Shown here: one piece after another, positions 6,586 to 13,668 of the stretch
Layout: every line of letters begins with the position of its first letter
Position numbering within the stretch: position 1 is the stretch's first letter
Program-made: the position numbers and the translations under genes
The notes under the pieces: generated by a model
The model's input: only the letters and a program-made list of their open reading frames with translations
The model's database searches: none
Told to the model about the DNA's origin: nothing
Origin: an uncultured Eubacteriales bacterium
GTDB taxonomy: Bacteria; Bacillota; Clostridia; Oscillospirales; Acutalibacteraceae
Length of the DNA stretch: 13,827 nucleotides
Direction: 5' to 3'
NCBI GenBank assembly: GCA_900320925.1
Contig: ONUD01000201.1
Location: 1-13,827 of the forward strand

Positions 6586-9183
6586 ATGGCAGGTCTTTCA
6601 CCGTTAATGGTGCAATATCTGGAAATCAAGGAAAAAAATAAAGATACACTGGTCTTTTTCAGGGTAGGGGATTTTTATGAAATGTTCTTTGACGATGCCA
6701 AACTGGTATCCAAGGAACTGGATTTGACCCTCACGGGAAAAGAATGCGGCTTAGAGGAACGGGCTCCGATGTGCGGTGTGCCGTACCACAGCGTGGAGGG
6801 GTACATTGCGAAGTTAGTGGAAAAGGGCTACAAAGTTGCTATCTGCGAGCAGACCGAGGATCCTTCCCAAGCAAAAGGACTGGTCAAACGGGAAATCGTG
6901 CGAATCGTCACCCCCGGCACGGTCATGGAATCCAGTATGCTGGACGAGAGCAGCAACAACTTTATCTGCACGGTGTTCACGCAAAAAGATAAAACCGGTT
7001 TGTCCTTTTGCGACATTTCCACGGGCGAACTGTATGCCACACTGGTAGAGGGGGACGGTCAGGAAAGTAAAATCAAGGACGAACTGCTGAAATTCTCCCC
7101 GAAAGAACTTCTCATTGGCGGAGAAGCAGTACGGTTCGGGTCGCTGGCAGCATTTATCAAGGATAAGCTGTCTGCCAGTGTCAGTATGCCCGATGATGAG
7201 GAATTTTCCTTTGCCGATGCGGAGCATACCATTTTGCAGCAGTTCGGCAAAAGCAGTCTGTCTGACTTGGAACTGTCGGAGCTTCCGCAGACTGTTTCGG
7301 CATTGGGGGCATTGCTGTCCTATCTGAAACGGACACAAATGAACGGACTGGAGCGTATCGACCATGTGGAGCTGTATCGGGAAAACCAGTATCTGCATAT
7401 CGACTACAATACCAGACGCAATCTGGAACTGACCGAGCCGCTCAACAGCAAAAACAAGGCGGCAAGCTTATTGGCAGTGCTGGACAAAACGAAAACCTCT
7501 ATGGGAAGCCGTCTGATTCGCAGTTACATTGAAAAGCCTCTGTTAAGCATGGCAGCCATCATGAAACGTCAGAACGGTGTCACAGAACTGTATGAAGATG
7601 TCATGATGCGTATGGAACTGCGGGAAGCACTGGTCGGTATCAGCGACATACAGAGAATTATCACCCGAATTGTTTACGGTTCCGCCAATGCCCGTGAACT
7701 GCGTTCGATGTGCAACACCCTGCAAAAACTGCCTCATGTTAAAAGCACTTTTCAAAATGCCCAAAGCAGTCTGTTGCAGGAATTATACCGTGACTTGGAC
7801 ACACTGGAGGATATTTGCCAACTGATAGACAATGCCATCGTAGACGACCCGCCGTTCAGTGTACGGGAGGGCGGCATGATTAAAGAAGGCTATCACAAGG
7901 AACTGGACGAACTTCGCTATGACATGAACAACAGTTCCTCTGTCATGGCGGGCATTGAAACCAGAGAACGGGAAAAAACAGGAATCCCTAAATTAAAAAT
8001 CGGTTACAATCGTGTATTCGGCTATTACATCGAGGTGTCCAACTCCTATAAGAACCTTGTCCCCGACACCTATATCCGCAAACAAACGCTTGTCGGCGGG
8101 GAACGCTTCATCACACAGGAACTCAAAGAACTGGAACAGCGGATTTTAGGGGCAAAAGACCGTTCCTGTGAGCTGGAACACGCTATCTTTGACACTATCC
8201 GCTCCACCACTGCCAAGGCACTGGACAGAATCAGCAAAACGGCTAATGCCATAGCGGTTCTGGACGTAACGGCCTCTCTGGCACAAGCGGCATTTGACAA
8301 CAATTACTGCTGTCCGACCCTCACCGCAGACGGAGTCCTGCAACTCACGGAAAGCCGTCACCCCGTTGTCGAAAAGCTGGCAAAGGAAACCCGCTTTGTT
8401 CCGAATGACGTGTTTCTGGACACCAATGACAACAGGGTAGCTATTGTCACAGGCCCCAACATGGCAGGTAAATCTACTTATATGCGTCAGACAGCCCTCA
8501 TTGTCCTGATGGCACAAATCGGTTCCTATGTTCCTGCCAAAAGTGCCTCTGTTTCCATCGTGGACAGTATTTTTACCCGTATCGGGGCATCGGACGATTT
8601 GGCAACAGGACAGTCTACGTTCATGGTAGAGATGAATGAAGTTGCCTATATCCTGAAAAATGCCACCAAACACAGCCTGCTCATTTTAGACGAAATCGGC
8701 AGGGGAACTTCCACCTTTGACGGCATGAGCATTGCCAAAGCGGTACTGGAGTATGTGGCAGACAAAAAAATCCTCGGTGCCAAGACCATGTTTGCCACCC
8801 ATTACCATGAACTGACCGTACTGGAAAGCACTGTCAAAGGTGTCAAAAATTACAATATTGCCGCTGTCAAGCGTGGCGATGAGATTACGTTTTTGAGAAG
8901 AATCCTGCCCGGGGCGGCAGATGAAAGCTATGGTGTCGAGGTGGCAAAGTTAGCCGGTCTGCCCGATGCGGTCATTGAACGTGCCAAGAAAATTCTTGCC
9001 GAACTGGAAAGCGGTCAGCCAAAACAAAAACGCCGTCCCAAAAAACAGGAAGAAACGCCTCAGCTCACCTTCCAACAGGAGGAAACCGCCGTGGAAAAAC
9101 GGCTGAAATCCATTGACATCAATACAGTCACACCGATGGAAGCCATGAATATTTTGTTTGAACTGGTCAAGCTTGTCAAGTAA
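6586..9183 (+). CDS. mutS: DNA mismatch repair protein MutS
   Basis: Recognises mismatches and small loops and recruits MutL as an ATP-dependent sliding clamp. The 865-residue length is normal for MutS1. The N-terminal mismatch-binding domain contains GDFYEMF with F30 and E32, the Phe-x-Glu wedge that stacks on and contacts the mismatch. The ATPase domain has a Walker A loop GPNMAGKST at 623-631, Walker B LLILDE at 698-703 followed by the GRGTSTFDG signature, and the ATHYHEL switch. A helix-turn-helix dimer region ends the protein (IDINTVTPMEAMNILFEL). QLTFQ at 826-830 sits where Bacillus MutS has its beta-clamp binding motif QLSFF. Start is the ATG at 6586 with GGAGGG 8 nt upstream; a longer in-frame start at 6529 would run inside ricA and is rejected. 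Gaps are 17 nt to ricA and 11 nt to mutL. Confidence 0.98.
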   Translation: MAGLSPLMVQYLEIKEKNKDTLVFFRVGDFYEMFFDDAKLVSKELDLTLTGKECGLEERAPMCGVPYHSVEGYIAKLVEKGYKVAICEQTEDPSQAKGLVKREIVRIVTPGTVMESSMLDESSNNFICTVFTQKDKTGLSFCDISTGELYATLVEGDGQESKIKDELLKFSPKELLIGGEAVRFGSLAAFIKDKLSASVSMPDDEEFSFADAEHTILQQFGKSSLSDLELSELPQTVSALGALLSYLKRTQMNGLERIDHVELYRENQYLHIDYNTRRNLELTEPLNSKNKAASLLAVLDKTKTSMGSRLIRSYIEKPLLSMAAIMKRQNGVTELYEDVMMRMELREALVGISDIQRIITRIVYGSANARELRSMCNTLQKLPHVKSTFQNAQSSLLQELYRDLDTLEDICQLIDNAIVDDPPFSVREGGMIKEGYHKELDELRYDMNNSSSVMAGIETREREKTGIPKLKIGYNRVFGYYIEVSNSYKNLVPDTYIRKQTLVGGERFITQELKELEQRILGAKDRSCELEHAIFDTIRSTTAKALDRISKTANAIAVLDVTASLAQAAFDNNYCCPTLTADGVLQLTESRHPVVEKLAKETRFVPNDVFLDTNDNRVAIVTGPNMAGKSTYMRQTALIVLMAQIGSYVPAKSASVSIVDSIFTRIGASDDLATGQSTFMVEMNEVAYILKNATKHSLLILDEIGRGTSTFDGMSIAKAVLEYVADKKILGAKTMFATHYHELTVLESTVKGVKNYNIAAVKRGDEITFLRRILPGAADESYGVEVAKLAGLPDAVIERAKKILAELESGQPKQKRRPKKQEETPQLTFQQEETAVEKRLKSIDINTVTPMEAMNILFELVKLVK

Positions 9184-9194
9184 AGGAGCAAAAA

Positions 9195-11051
9195 ATGGGA
9201 ATTATCAATGTCCTTTCCAAACAGGTTGCCGAACTGATTGCGGCAGGAGAAGTCATCGAAAGACCCGGGTCTGTCATCAAGGAACTGGTCGAAAATTCGA
9301 TTGATGCCGGAGCATCGAGTATCATTGTAGAAATCCAGCACGGCGGTGTTACGCTCATGCGTGTCACGGACAACGGCACGGGGATTCAACGGGAAGATGT
9401 CCGCCATGCCTTTCTCCGCCATGCCACCAGCAAAATTTCTCGGCAGGACGACCTTGACAGTATCGCCACACTGGGATTCCGTGGAGAAGCACTTGCCTCT
9501 ATTTGTGCAGTGTCAAAAGTCAGTGTCCTTACCAAACACAAGGACGAAAGTGACGGTACCAGCTACATCATGGAAGGCGGAGAGGAAAAATCTCTGGAAC
9601 CTGTCGGCTGTCCGCAGGGAACGACCTTTGTGGTCAAGGACTTATTTTATAATGTGCCTGCCCGCATGAAGTTCCTGAAAAAAGATGTGACAGAATCTAA
9701 CTATATTGCCAACCTGATGGACAGAATCGCCCTGTCGCACCCTGAAATCAGCTTTACATTTATCCGTGACGGCAAACAGGTCATGAAAACCGCCGGCAAC
9801 GGAAAACTGGATACGACCATCTATCAGGTATTCGGCAGGGAATTTTCGGCAGGATTGATACCTGCCTCCTATCAGTTTCAGGGAGTCCGCATGAGCGGCT
9901 ATGTCAGCAAGCCTGTTAGTGCCAACAGAGCCAGCCGCAATATGCAGATGTTTTTTGTCAACGGTCGGTATGTCAAAACCAAAACGGCTGCCGCCGCATT
10001 GGAACAGGCTTACAGCGGCTGTATCCTGTCAGGGAAATTTCCTGCCTGTGTACTGAATCTGGAGCTAAACTGTTCCGAACTGGATGTCAACGTACACCCT
10101 GCCAAGTTAGAAATACGCTTTACCAACGAAAAGCCGATTTATGACTGTGTGTATCATGGAGTACGTTCCGCTATCACCTCCTATGACACCCGCCGCCAGG
10201 AAACCATTCCACCGGCTGTTGTGCCGACAAAGCCTGAATTGCTTGCCAAGCCGTCTGACAGCGGCGTGCAAATGCCCCTCCAAGAGGAAGAACCTGCCCT
10301 TTTCATCCCCCCTGTCAGTCATTTTGTCCCCGTGCAGGAATCTCCGAAAGCCGAAGAACCCCTCTCTATTCCCACTGTTGACCTGTCCGAGCATATCAGG
10401 GAATCCGAACACTTTCAGATTACCCCTCAGGAGGAAATCGACTTTCTCTCTCAGGTGACAGAGCCGAAACCCAAAAAAGAAATCCCTTTTCGCTATATCG
10501 GAGAAGCCTTCCGTGCCTATATCATTCTGGAATATGGGGACGACAGAATCATGCTGATTGACAAACACGCTGCCCATGAACGGCTTCTTTACGAGCAGCT
10601 GAAAGAAAAAAATCCTGCCGCCGCTCCCCAAATGCTGTTAGAGCCTGTGACAGTCACTCTGGACAAAGAAGAATACCGTGTGGTGATGGACAACAAGGAA
10701 CTGTTGCTAAAGGCAGGCTTTGACGTAGATTCCTTTGGAAGCGGTACGGTTCTGATTCGCTCCGCACCGCTCCTGCTGGAAAAGCTGGACATTACCGAAG
10801 CATTTCTGGAAATTGCCGGCTACCTGCAAACCCATCGAAAAATCATTCTTTCCGAGAAAATGGAGTGGATTTACCAGAACACCGCCTGCCGTGCCGCTGT
10901 CAAGGCGGGCAATGTCAACAAGCCGGAAGAACTGATGCAACTTGCCATGATGCTGGAAGAAAATCCTGATGTCAAATACTGCCCTCATGGCAGACCCGTG
11001 TACTTTCTGATGTCAAAACAGGATATTGAAAAGAATTTTAAAAGAATCTAA
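9195..11051 (+). CDS. mutL: DNA mismatch repair protein MutL, endonuclease type
   Basis: Links MutS to strand removal; in organisms without MutH it nicks the daughter strand itself. The 618 residues comprise a GHKL ATPase N-terminus (KELVENSIDAGA with catalytic E30 and metal-binding N34, DNGTGI, HATSKI, LGFRGEALASI), a Pro/Glu-rich linker at about 331-425, and a C-terminal dimer domain. The latter carries the nuclease motifs: D456-K-H-A-x2-E462-x4-E467 (the DQHAx2Ex4E motif with Lys for Gln), the ACR motif with C565, and CPHGRP at 596-601, which together form the metal site in Bacillus-type MutL. QMLLEP at 479-484 matches the position and shape of the weak beta-clamp motif known in B. subtilis MutL. 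The ATG at 9195 has AAGGAG 6 nt upstream. No terminator is visible after it, so some read-through into the next gene is likely. Confidence 0.98.
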   Translation: MGIINVLSKQVAELIAAGEVIERPGSVIKELVENSIDAGASSIIVEIQHGGVTLMRVTDNGTGIQREDVRHAFLRHATSKISRQDDLDSIATLGFRGEALASICAVSKVSVLTKHKDESDGTSYIMEGGEEKSLEPVGCPQGTTFVVKDLFYNVPARMKFLKKDVTESNYIANLMDRIALSHPEISFTFIRDGKQVMKTAGNGKLDTTIYQVFGREFSAGLIPASYQFQGVRMSGYVSKPVSANRASRNMQMFFVNGRYVKTKTAAAALEQAYSGCILSGKFPACVLNLELNCSELDVNVHPAKLEIRFTNEKPIYDCVYHGVRSAITSYDTRRQETIPPAVVPTKPELLAKPSDSGVQMPLQEEEPALFIPPVSHFVPVQESPKAEEPLSIPTVDLSEHIRESEHFQITPQEEIDFLSQVTEPKPKKEIPFRYIGEAFRAYIILEYGDDRIMLIDKHAAHERLLYEQLKEKNPAAAPQMLLEPVTVTLDKEEYRVVMDNKELLLKAGFDVDSFGSGTVLIRSAPLLLEKLDITEAFLEIAGYLQTHRKIILSEKMEWIYQNTACRAAVKAGNVNKPEELMQLAMMLEENPDVKYCPHGRPVYFLMSKQDIEKNFKRI

Positions 11052-11057
11052 AAAATA

Positions 11058-11087
11058 TTGATTTATGGGGTAAGATTGTGTTATAAT
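11058..11087 (+). promoter_or_regulatory. Strong promoter for the coiled-coil protein gene
   Basis: TTGATT (11058-11063), an 18-nt spacer, and a perfect TATAAT (11082-11087) with TGT before it, so both consensus and extended -10. Start is expected near 11094, about 20 nt before the ATG at 11115. It begins 7 nt after the mutL stop codon, showing that the downstream gene has expression independent of the mismatch repair operon. Confidence 0.8.
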
Positions 11088-11114
11088 TGCCTTATCATAC
11101 AGGGGGGATTTACC

Positions 11115-11777
11115 ATGTCTGAAAAAAAAACACATAAGCTGACACCTGAAGAACAAATTGATTTTCTGGAAAGAAAGCTGGAGGAAGTAACACTGGAAGC
11201 AACCGACAGAAATATTGCCCTGATCGAAATGACCGCTTCCAGAAATGCCTTGTACCAGTCCGTTCAGGATGCACAGATGCGTCTTGCCGAGGCTCTGGGA
11301 CAGCGTGACAACGATGTGGAGGCATACCAGAAAGAACTGGACGAGTGCCTTCAGGAAAAAAGACAGCTTCAGGAACAGCTCGATACCTGCTCCATCAAAG
11401 CAAAACGCTATGATGACCTTCAGGAAAGCCTGATCAAAATCAAAATGGATGCCGAAATCAAGGCTCACAGCATTGTCGATGAAGCACAGGAAAAAGCCAT
11501 GGATACCATCATGCTCATCGACAACATTGAAAAAGAGGTCAATCTCTTTCGGGAAGATATGGCTTTTCTCCAGAGAGACATTAAAATCGGCACGCTGACA
11601 CTGGAGGACAGATTGGATACCGTCTATCTGCGTTTGTGCCAGAATCTCGACAGGCTCAAAAAAATCAGAGAAGATTTCTATATCCGCAACTCTCTGCCGA
11701 TGGACGAACAGGAGGACACATTCTCCGGCAGTGTCCCTGTGATAGAATATCCGACAATCCCTGTCGCCGAAGAGTAG
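11115..11777 (+). CDS. Coiled-coil protein of unknown function, possibly DivIVA-like
   Basis: A 220-residue acidic, soluble protein with no signal peptide or membrane segment. Residues about 12-100 form a long heptad-rich coiled coil (PEEQIDFLERKLEEVTLEA, then ELDECLQEKRQLQEQLD). Residues about 107-155 (IKMDAEIKAHSIVDEAQEKA) resemble the Ala/Glu-rich helix found in the C-terminal part of DivIVA/GpsB-type division or polarity proteins, but the diagnostic DivIVA N-terminal lipid-binding segment is not present, so I do not assign it. The tail after about 195 is Pro/Glu-rich and probably disordered. The ATG at 11115 follows AGGGGGG by 7 nt; an in-frame TTG at 11058 lies inside the promoter and is rejected. 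It is a single-gene unit ending at a hairpin shared with the convergent gene. A structural or scaffolding role is inference. Confidence 0.85.
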   Translation: MSEKKTHKLTPEEQIDFLERKLEEVTLEATDRNIALIEMTASRNALYQSVQDAQMRLAEALGQRDNDVEAYQKELDECLQEKRQLQEQLDTCSIKAKRYDDLQESLIKIKMDAEIKAHSIVDEAQEKAMDTIMLIDNIEKEVNLFREDMAFLQRDIKIGTLTLEDRLDTVYLRLCQNLDRLKKIREDFYIRNSLPMDEQEDTFSGSVPVIEYPTIPVAEE

Positions 11778-11798
11778 ACACCATCTGAATCTCATTTT

Positions 11799-11836
11799 CC
11801 TCCCGTAAGACCGTTTTCCAAAGGTCTTGCGGGAGG
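11799..11836. terminator. 14-bp hairpin between convergent genes, probable bidirectional terminator
   Basis: CCTCCCGTAAGACC (11799-11812) pairs with GGTCTTGCGGGAGG (11823-11836) over 14 positions with one G-T wobble and a 10-nt loop. It begins 21 nt after the coiled-coil gene's stop and 15 nt beyond the stop of the convergent gene. The tails are not classic: on the plus strand GATTGCATTTTG, on the minus strand AAAATGAG, so U-tracts are weak in both directions. Position and stability argue for a terminator or an mRNA 3'-end stabiliser. Confidence 0.65.
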
Positions 11837-11851
11837 GATTGCATTTTGCGG

Positions 11852-13510
11852 TTATTGCTTATAAAACTTTGTCTGTTCTATCAGGTCATTCAGTTCGTTG
11901 ATGGCAGGATTGTTGAGCAGGGACTCTTCACTGAAATCCTCCAGCTTTGCCAGCTCCAGCAAAAGACCATCCAGTTTGCTGACAATACTGTCATTCGCAT
12001 CAATGAGTTTATGGATATATTTGATATGCTCGGTATAGATCCGCATTCTCTCCCGCTTGGCAGCAACCGAAAGACGGGCATCGGCCTGTGAGATTTTCAG
12101 ATAGTCCTCTGTATCAAACAGATCCATGCGTTTGATAATGGTCTTGACATTGGCATAAAAACGTGTGGTTGCCTCTTCCACCACGCTGATGAATCTCTTA
12201 TAGGTCATTTCACGGGGCGTAAAATGCTGAGAAAGAATGGCATTGATTTTTTGCAGTCGGGACTGGATTTGTTCGATGTGTTCTTTGGTGGTAATGACCT
12301 CCCCGTGGAACACAGGATCCTCCGCACGCCGCTCCAAAATGTCACGATACTTGGATTCCATGGTCTGCGGAGGGGCTTCCGGCTCCTTCTTCTTGGAAAA
12401 AATGCCTGATAAAAACTTTTTCAGCTTTGAAGAAACACCTTCTTCCTGTTGTTGGGCAGTTTCCTCATTTTGGGGTGTGTCCGCAGATGTCAGGCTGATA
12501 ATCTCCCTGATTTCGTCCATGGAAATATTTTCCGTTTCCTGAACTCCGGACGCTGTGGGGCGGGGTTTATGGGGATTCGTAAAAAACCCGTGGAACTCCG
12601 GCTTCCTGTCGGAGGAATCAATCGGCCTTTCCAGCCACTTCTCCGCAAAACTGCGGGCATCAATGCAAATCGCATTTTTATTCACGGAGGAACTGCCGCT
12701 GTCCTGCCGGTCAAGCCAAAGTCCGCTTGCTGTCAGCCGTTTGGCTCTGTCACGCATACGGGAAACGTCCCACTGAAATGACTCCTCCGCAAGGTCGAAC
12801 ATTTCATAGGCATAGCGATACAATTCGTTATACCAGCCGTTCCAGAAGCTGCGGTATTCGGGAAAGTCCTTTGCAATGTAAATCAGCGGCTTCTGAACGG
12901 CAGGCTTCATATATTCCTGCCAGACACTCTGCAAAGGAGTTGTCCGGATCTGATGATAGGCACAGATATTGATAAAGCTGTAGAAATCCATGACATACTG
13001 ATACCCTGCTCCCATCCATTGGTACAGATTGGTACGGATATCCTCTTCCCATGTACGATTATATTTCCGTATGGTGTCTTTCAGGTTGAACCAGCATGAC
13101 AGCGGCAACTGTTTTAATTCATACAGCACCGAACCTTTTTCACCGTCATCCGCTGTAAAATCAATGTCAATGGCATTTTTGAGAATACTGGGGGTAATGA
13201 GATACTGTTCCCTTTGGGGGTGACGTGTCACGCTGATGTCATAGCCGCAAAAATGATAGTCAAAATCCGGAGGGATAATATACCCTGTTGCCCATGCGAT
13301 CTCACTGACAACCTCCTGACCGGACTTTTTCTTTTGGCGAATCAGCTTCTGATAGCCTGTCATCACCAGTGTAAACAATACCCACTTGTTTTGGGCAATA
13401 TAGTCCAGTGTATCTCCGTATTCCTCATAATCGAGAACATTCCATATATGAAACGCCATTGCTAATTTCAACTGATTTGAGATATTGTTTTTATCATCCC
13501 TGTTTTCCAT
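11852..13510 (-). CDS. Unrecognised 552-residue protein, two helical regions joined by a charged linker
   Basis: I do not recognise this family. Residues 1-290 are rich in Trp, Tyr and Phe (for example WNVLDYEEYGDTLDYI at 23-38, NLYQWMGAGYQYVMDFYSFI at 161-180, SFWNGWYNELYRYAYEMFDL at 221-240) and look like a folded, mostly helical domain. Residues about 300-385 are a Pro/Gln/Glu-rich linker containing a short basic amphipathic patch, KLKKFLSGIFSKKK at 362-375, which could touch membrane. Residues about 386-552 are a second helical domain (IEQIQSRLQKINAIL, VVEEATTRFYANVKTIIKRM, then a long helix to the end). There is no signal peptide or clear membrane segment, so it is probably cytosolic. 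The ATG at 13510 is chosen because AGGGAG lies 7 nt upstream; an ATG at 13528 would add six residues but lacks a well-spaced site. Its promoter and unusual leader are described separately. It converges on the coiled-coil gene. Confidence 0.85.
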   Translation of the reverse strand: MENRDDKNNISNQLKLAMAFHIWNVLDYEEYGDTLDYIAQNKWVLFTLVMTGYQKLIRQKKKSGQEVVSEIAWATGYIIPPDFDYHFCGYDISVTRHPQREQYLITPSILKNAIDIDFTADDGEKGSVLYELKQLPLSCWFNLKDTIRKYNRTWEEDIRTNLYQWMGAGYQYVMDFYSFINICAYHQIRTTPLQSVWQEYMKPAVQKPLIYIAKDFPEYRSFWNGWYNELYRYAYEMFDLAEESFQWDVSRMRDRAKRLTASGLWLDRQDSGSSSVNKNAICIDARSFAEKWLERPIDSSDRKPEFHGFFTNPHKPRPTASGVQETENISMDEIREIISLTSADTPQNEETAQQQEEGVSSKLKKFLSGIFSKKKEPEAPPQTMESKYRDILERRAEDPVFHGEVITTKEHIEQIQSRLQKINAILSQHFTPREMTYKRFISVVEEATTRFYANVKTIIKRMDLFDTEDYLKISQADARLSVAAKRERMRIYTEHIKYIHKLIDANDSIVSKLDGLLLELAKLEDFSEESLLNNPAINELNDLIEQTKFYKQ

Positions 13511-13524
13511 ACCGCCACTCCCTG

Positions 13525-13563
13525 TCATTCAAAAAGGCTGCACCTTCCGGTACAGCCTTTCAT
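13525..13563 (-). other. 12-codon leader reading frame (MKGCTGRCSLFE), speculative
   Basis: Within the predicted transcript of the 552-residue gene an ATG at 13563 opens a 12-codon frame. It runs straight through the leader hairpin and stops at TGA (13527-13525), which overlaps the alternative in-frame ATG at 13528 as ATGA. Only a weak GGA element (near 13571-13569) precedes it and the predicted transcript start is about 12 nt away. Translation would unfold the hairpin. It may be chance. Confidence 0.2.
13531..13560 (-). terminator. Intrinsic terminator-like hairpin in the leader of the 552-residue gene
   Basis: On the minus strand GGCTGTACC (13557-13549) pairs fully, with one U-G wobble, with GGTGCAGCC (13544-13536); the loop is GGAA, a GNRA tetraloop, and five Ts follow (13535-13531). 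Three flanking As (13560-13558) could extend the stem into the T-run. In plus-strand RNA the wobble becomes an A-C mismatch, so the minus orientation is the intended one. It could terminate transcripts from the surface protein gene upstream, or act as an attenuator, because the gene's own promoter also lies upstream of it. Confidence 0.7.
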
Positions 13564-13581
13564 CACTGTCCAATTGATTTC

Positions 13582-13610
13582 ATTTTATCCCATAAACACC
13601 AATTAGTCAA
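13582..13610 (-). promoter_or_regulatory. Sigma-A-type promoter for the 552-residue gene
   Basis: On the minus strand TTGACT (13610-13605), exactly 17 nt, then TAAAAT (13587-13582); each hexamer is five of six to consensus. Transcript start is expected near 13575, giving a leader of about 65 nt to the ATG at 13510 that includes the terminator-like hairpin. Confidence 0.75.
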
Positions 13611-13621
13611 TAGAAATTCAG

Positions 13622-13654
13622 TGGGCAACTTCATTGCCCATGCACACACATGGG
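13622..13654 (-). repeat. Two mutually exclusive inverted repeats after the surface protein gene
   Basis: CCCATG/CATGGG (13637-13642 and 13649-13654, 6-nt loop) and TGGGCAA/TTGCCCA (13622-13628 and 13634-13640, 5-nt loop) share bases 13637-13640, so only one can form at a time. They lie 15-47 nt after the stop codon of the surface protein gene. Neither has a T-run next to it, so they are weak as terminators; they may protect the 3' end. Confidence 0.4.
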
Positions 13655-13668
13655 GGAGGTGGAAAAAT

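Noticed and set aside
11013..11795. 260-codon minus-strand frame opposite the coiled-coil gene, rich in Phe and Leu
   Set aside because: Codon-aligned antisense of a Lys/Glu-rich coiled coil necessarily reads as Phe/Leu/Ser-rich and mimics a membrane protein. The plus strand has a strong promoter and ribosome binding site; the antisense frame would also start beyond the shared hairpin's arm without such signals.
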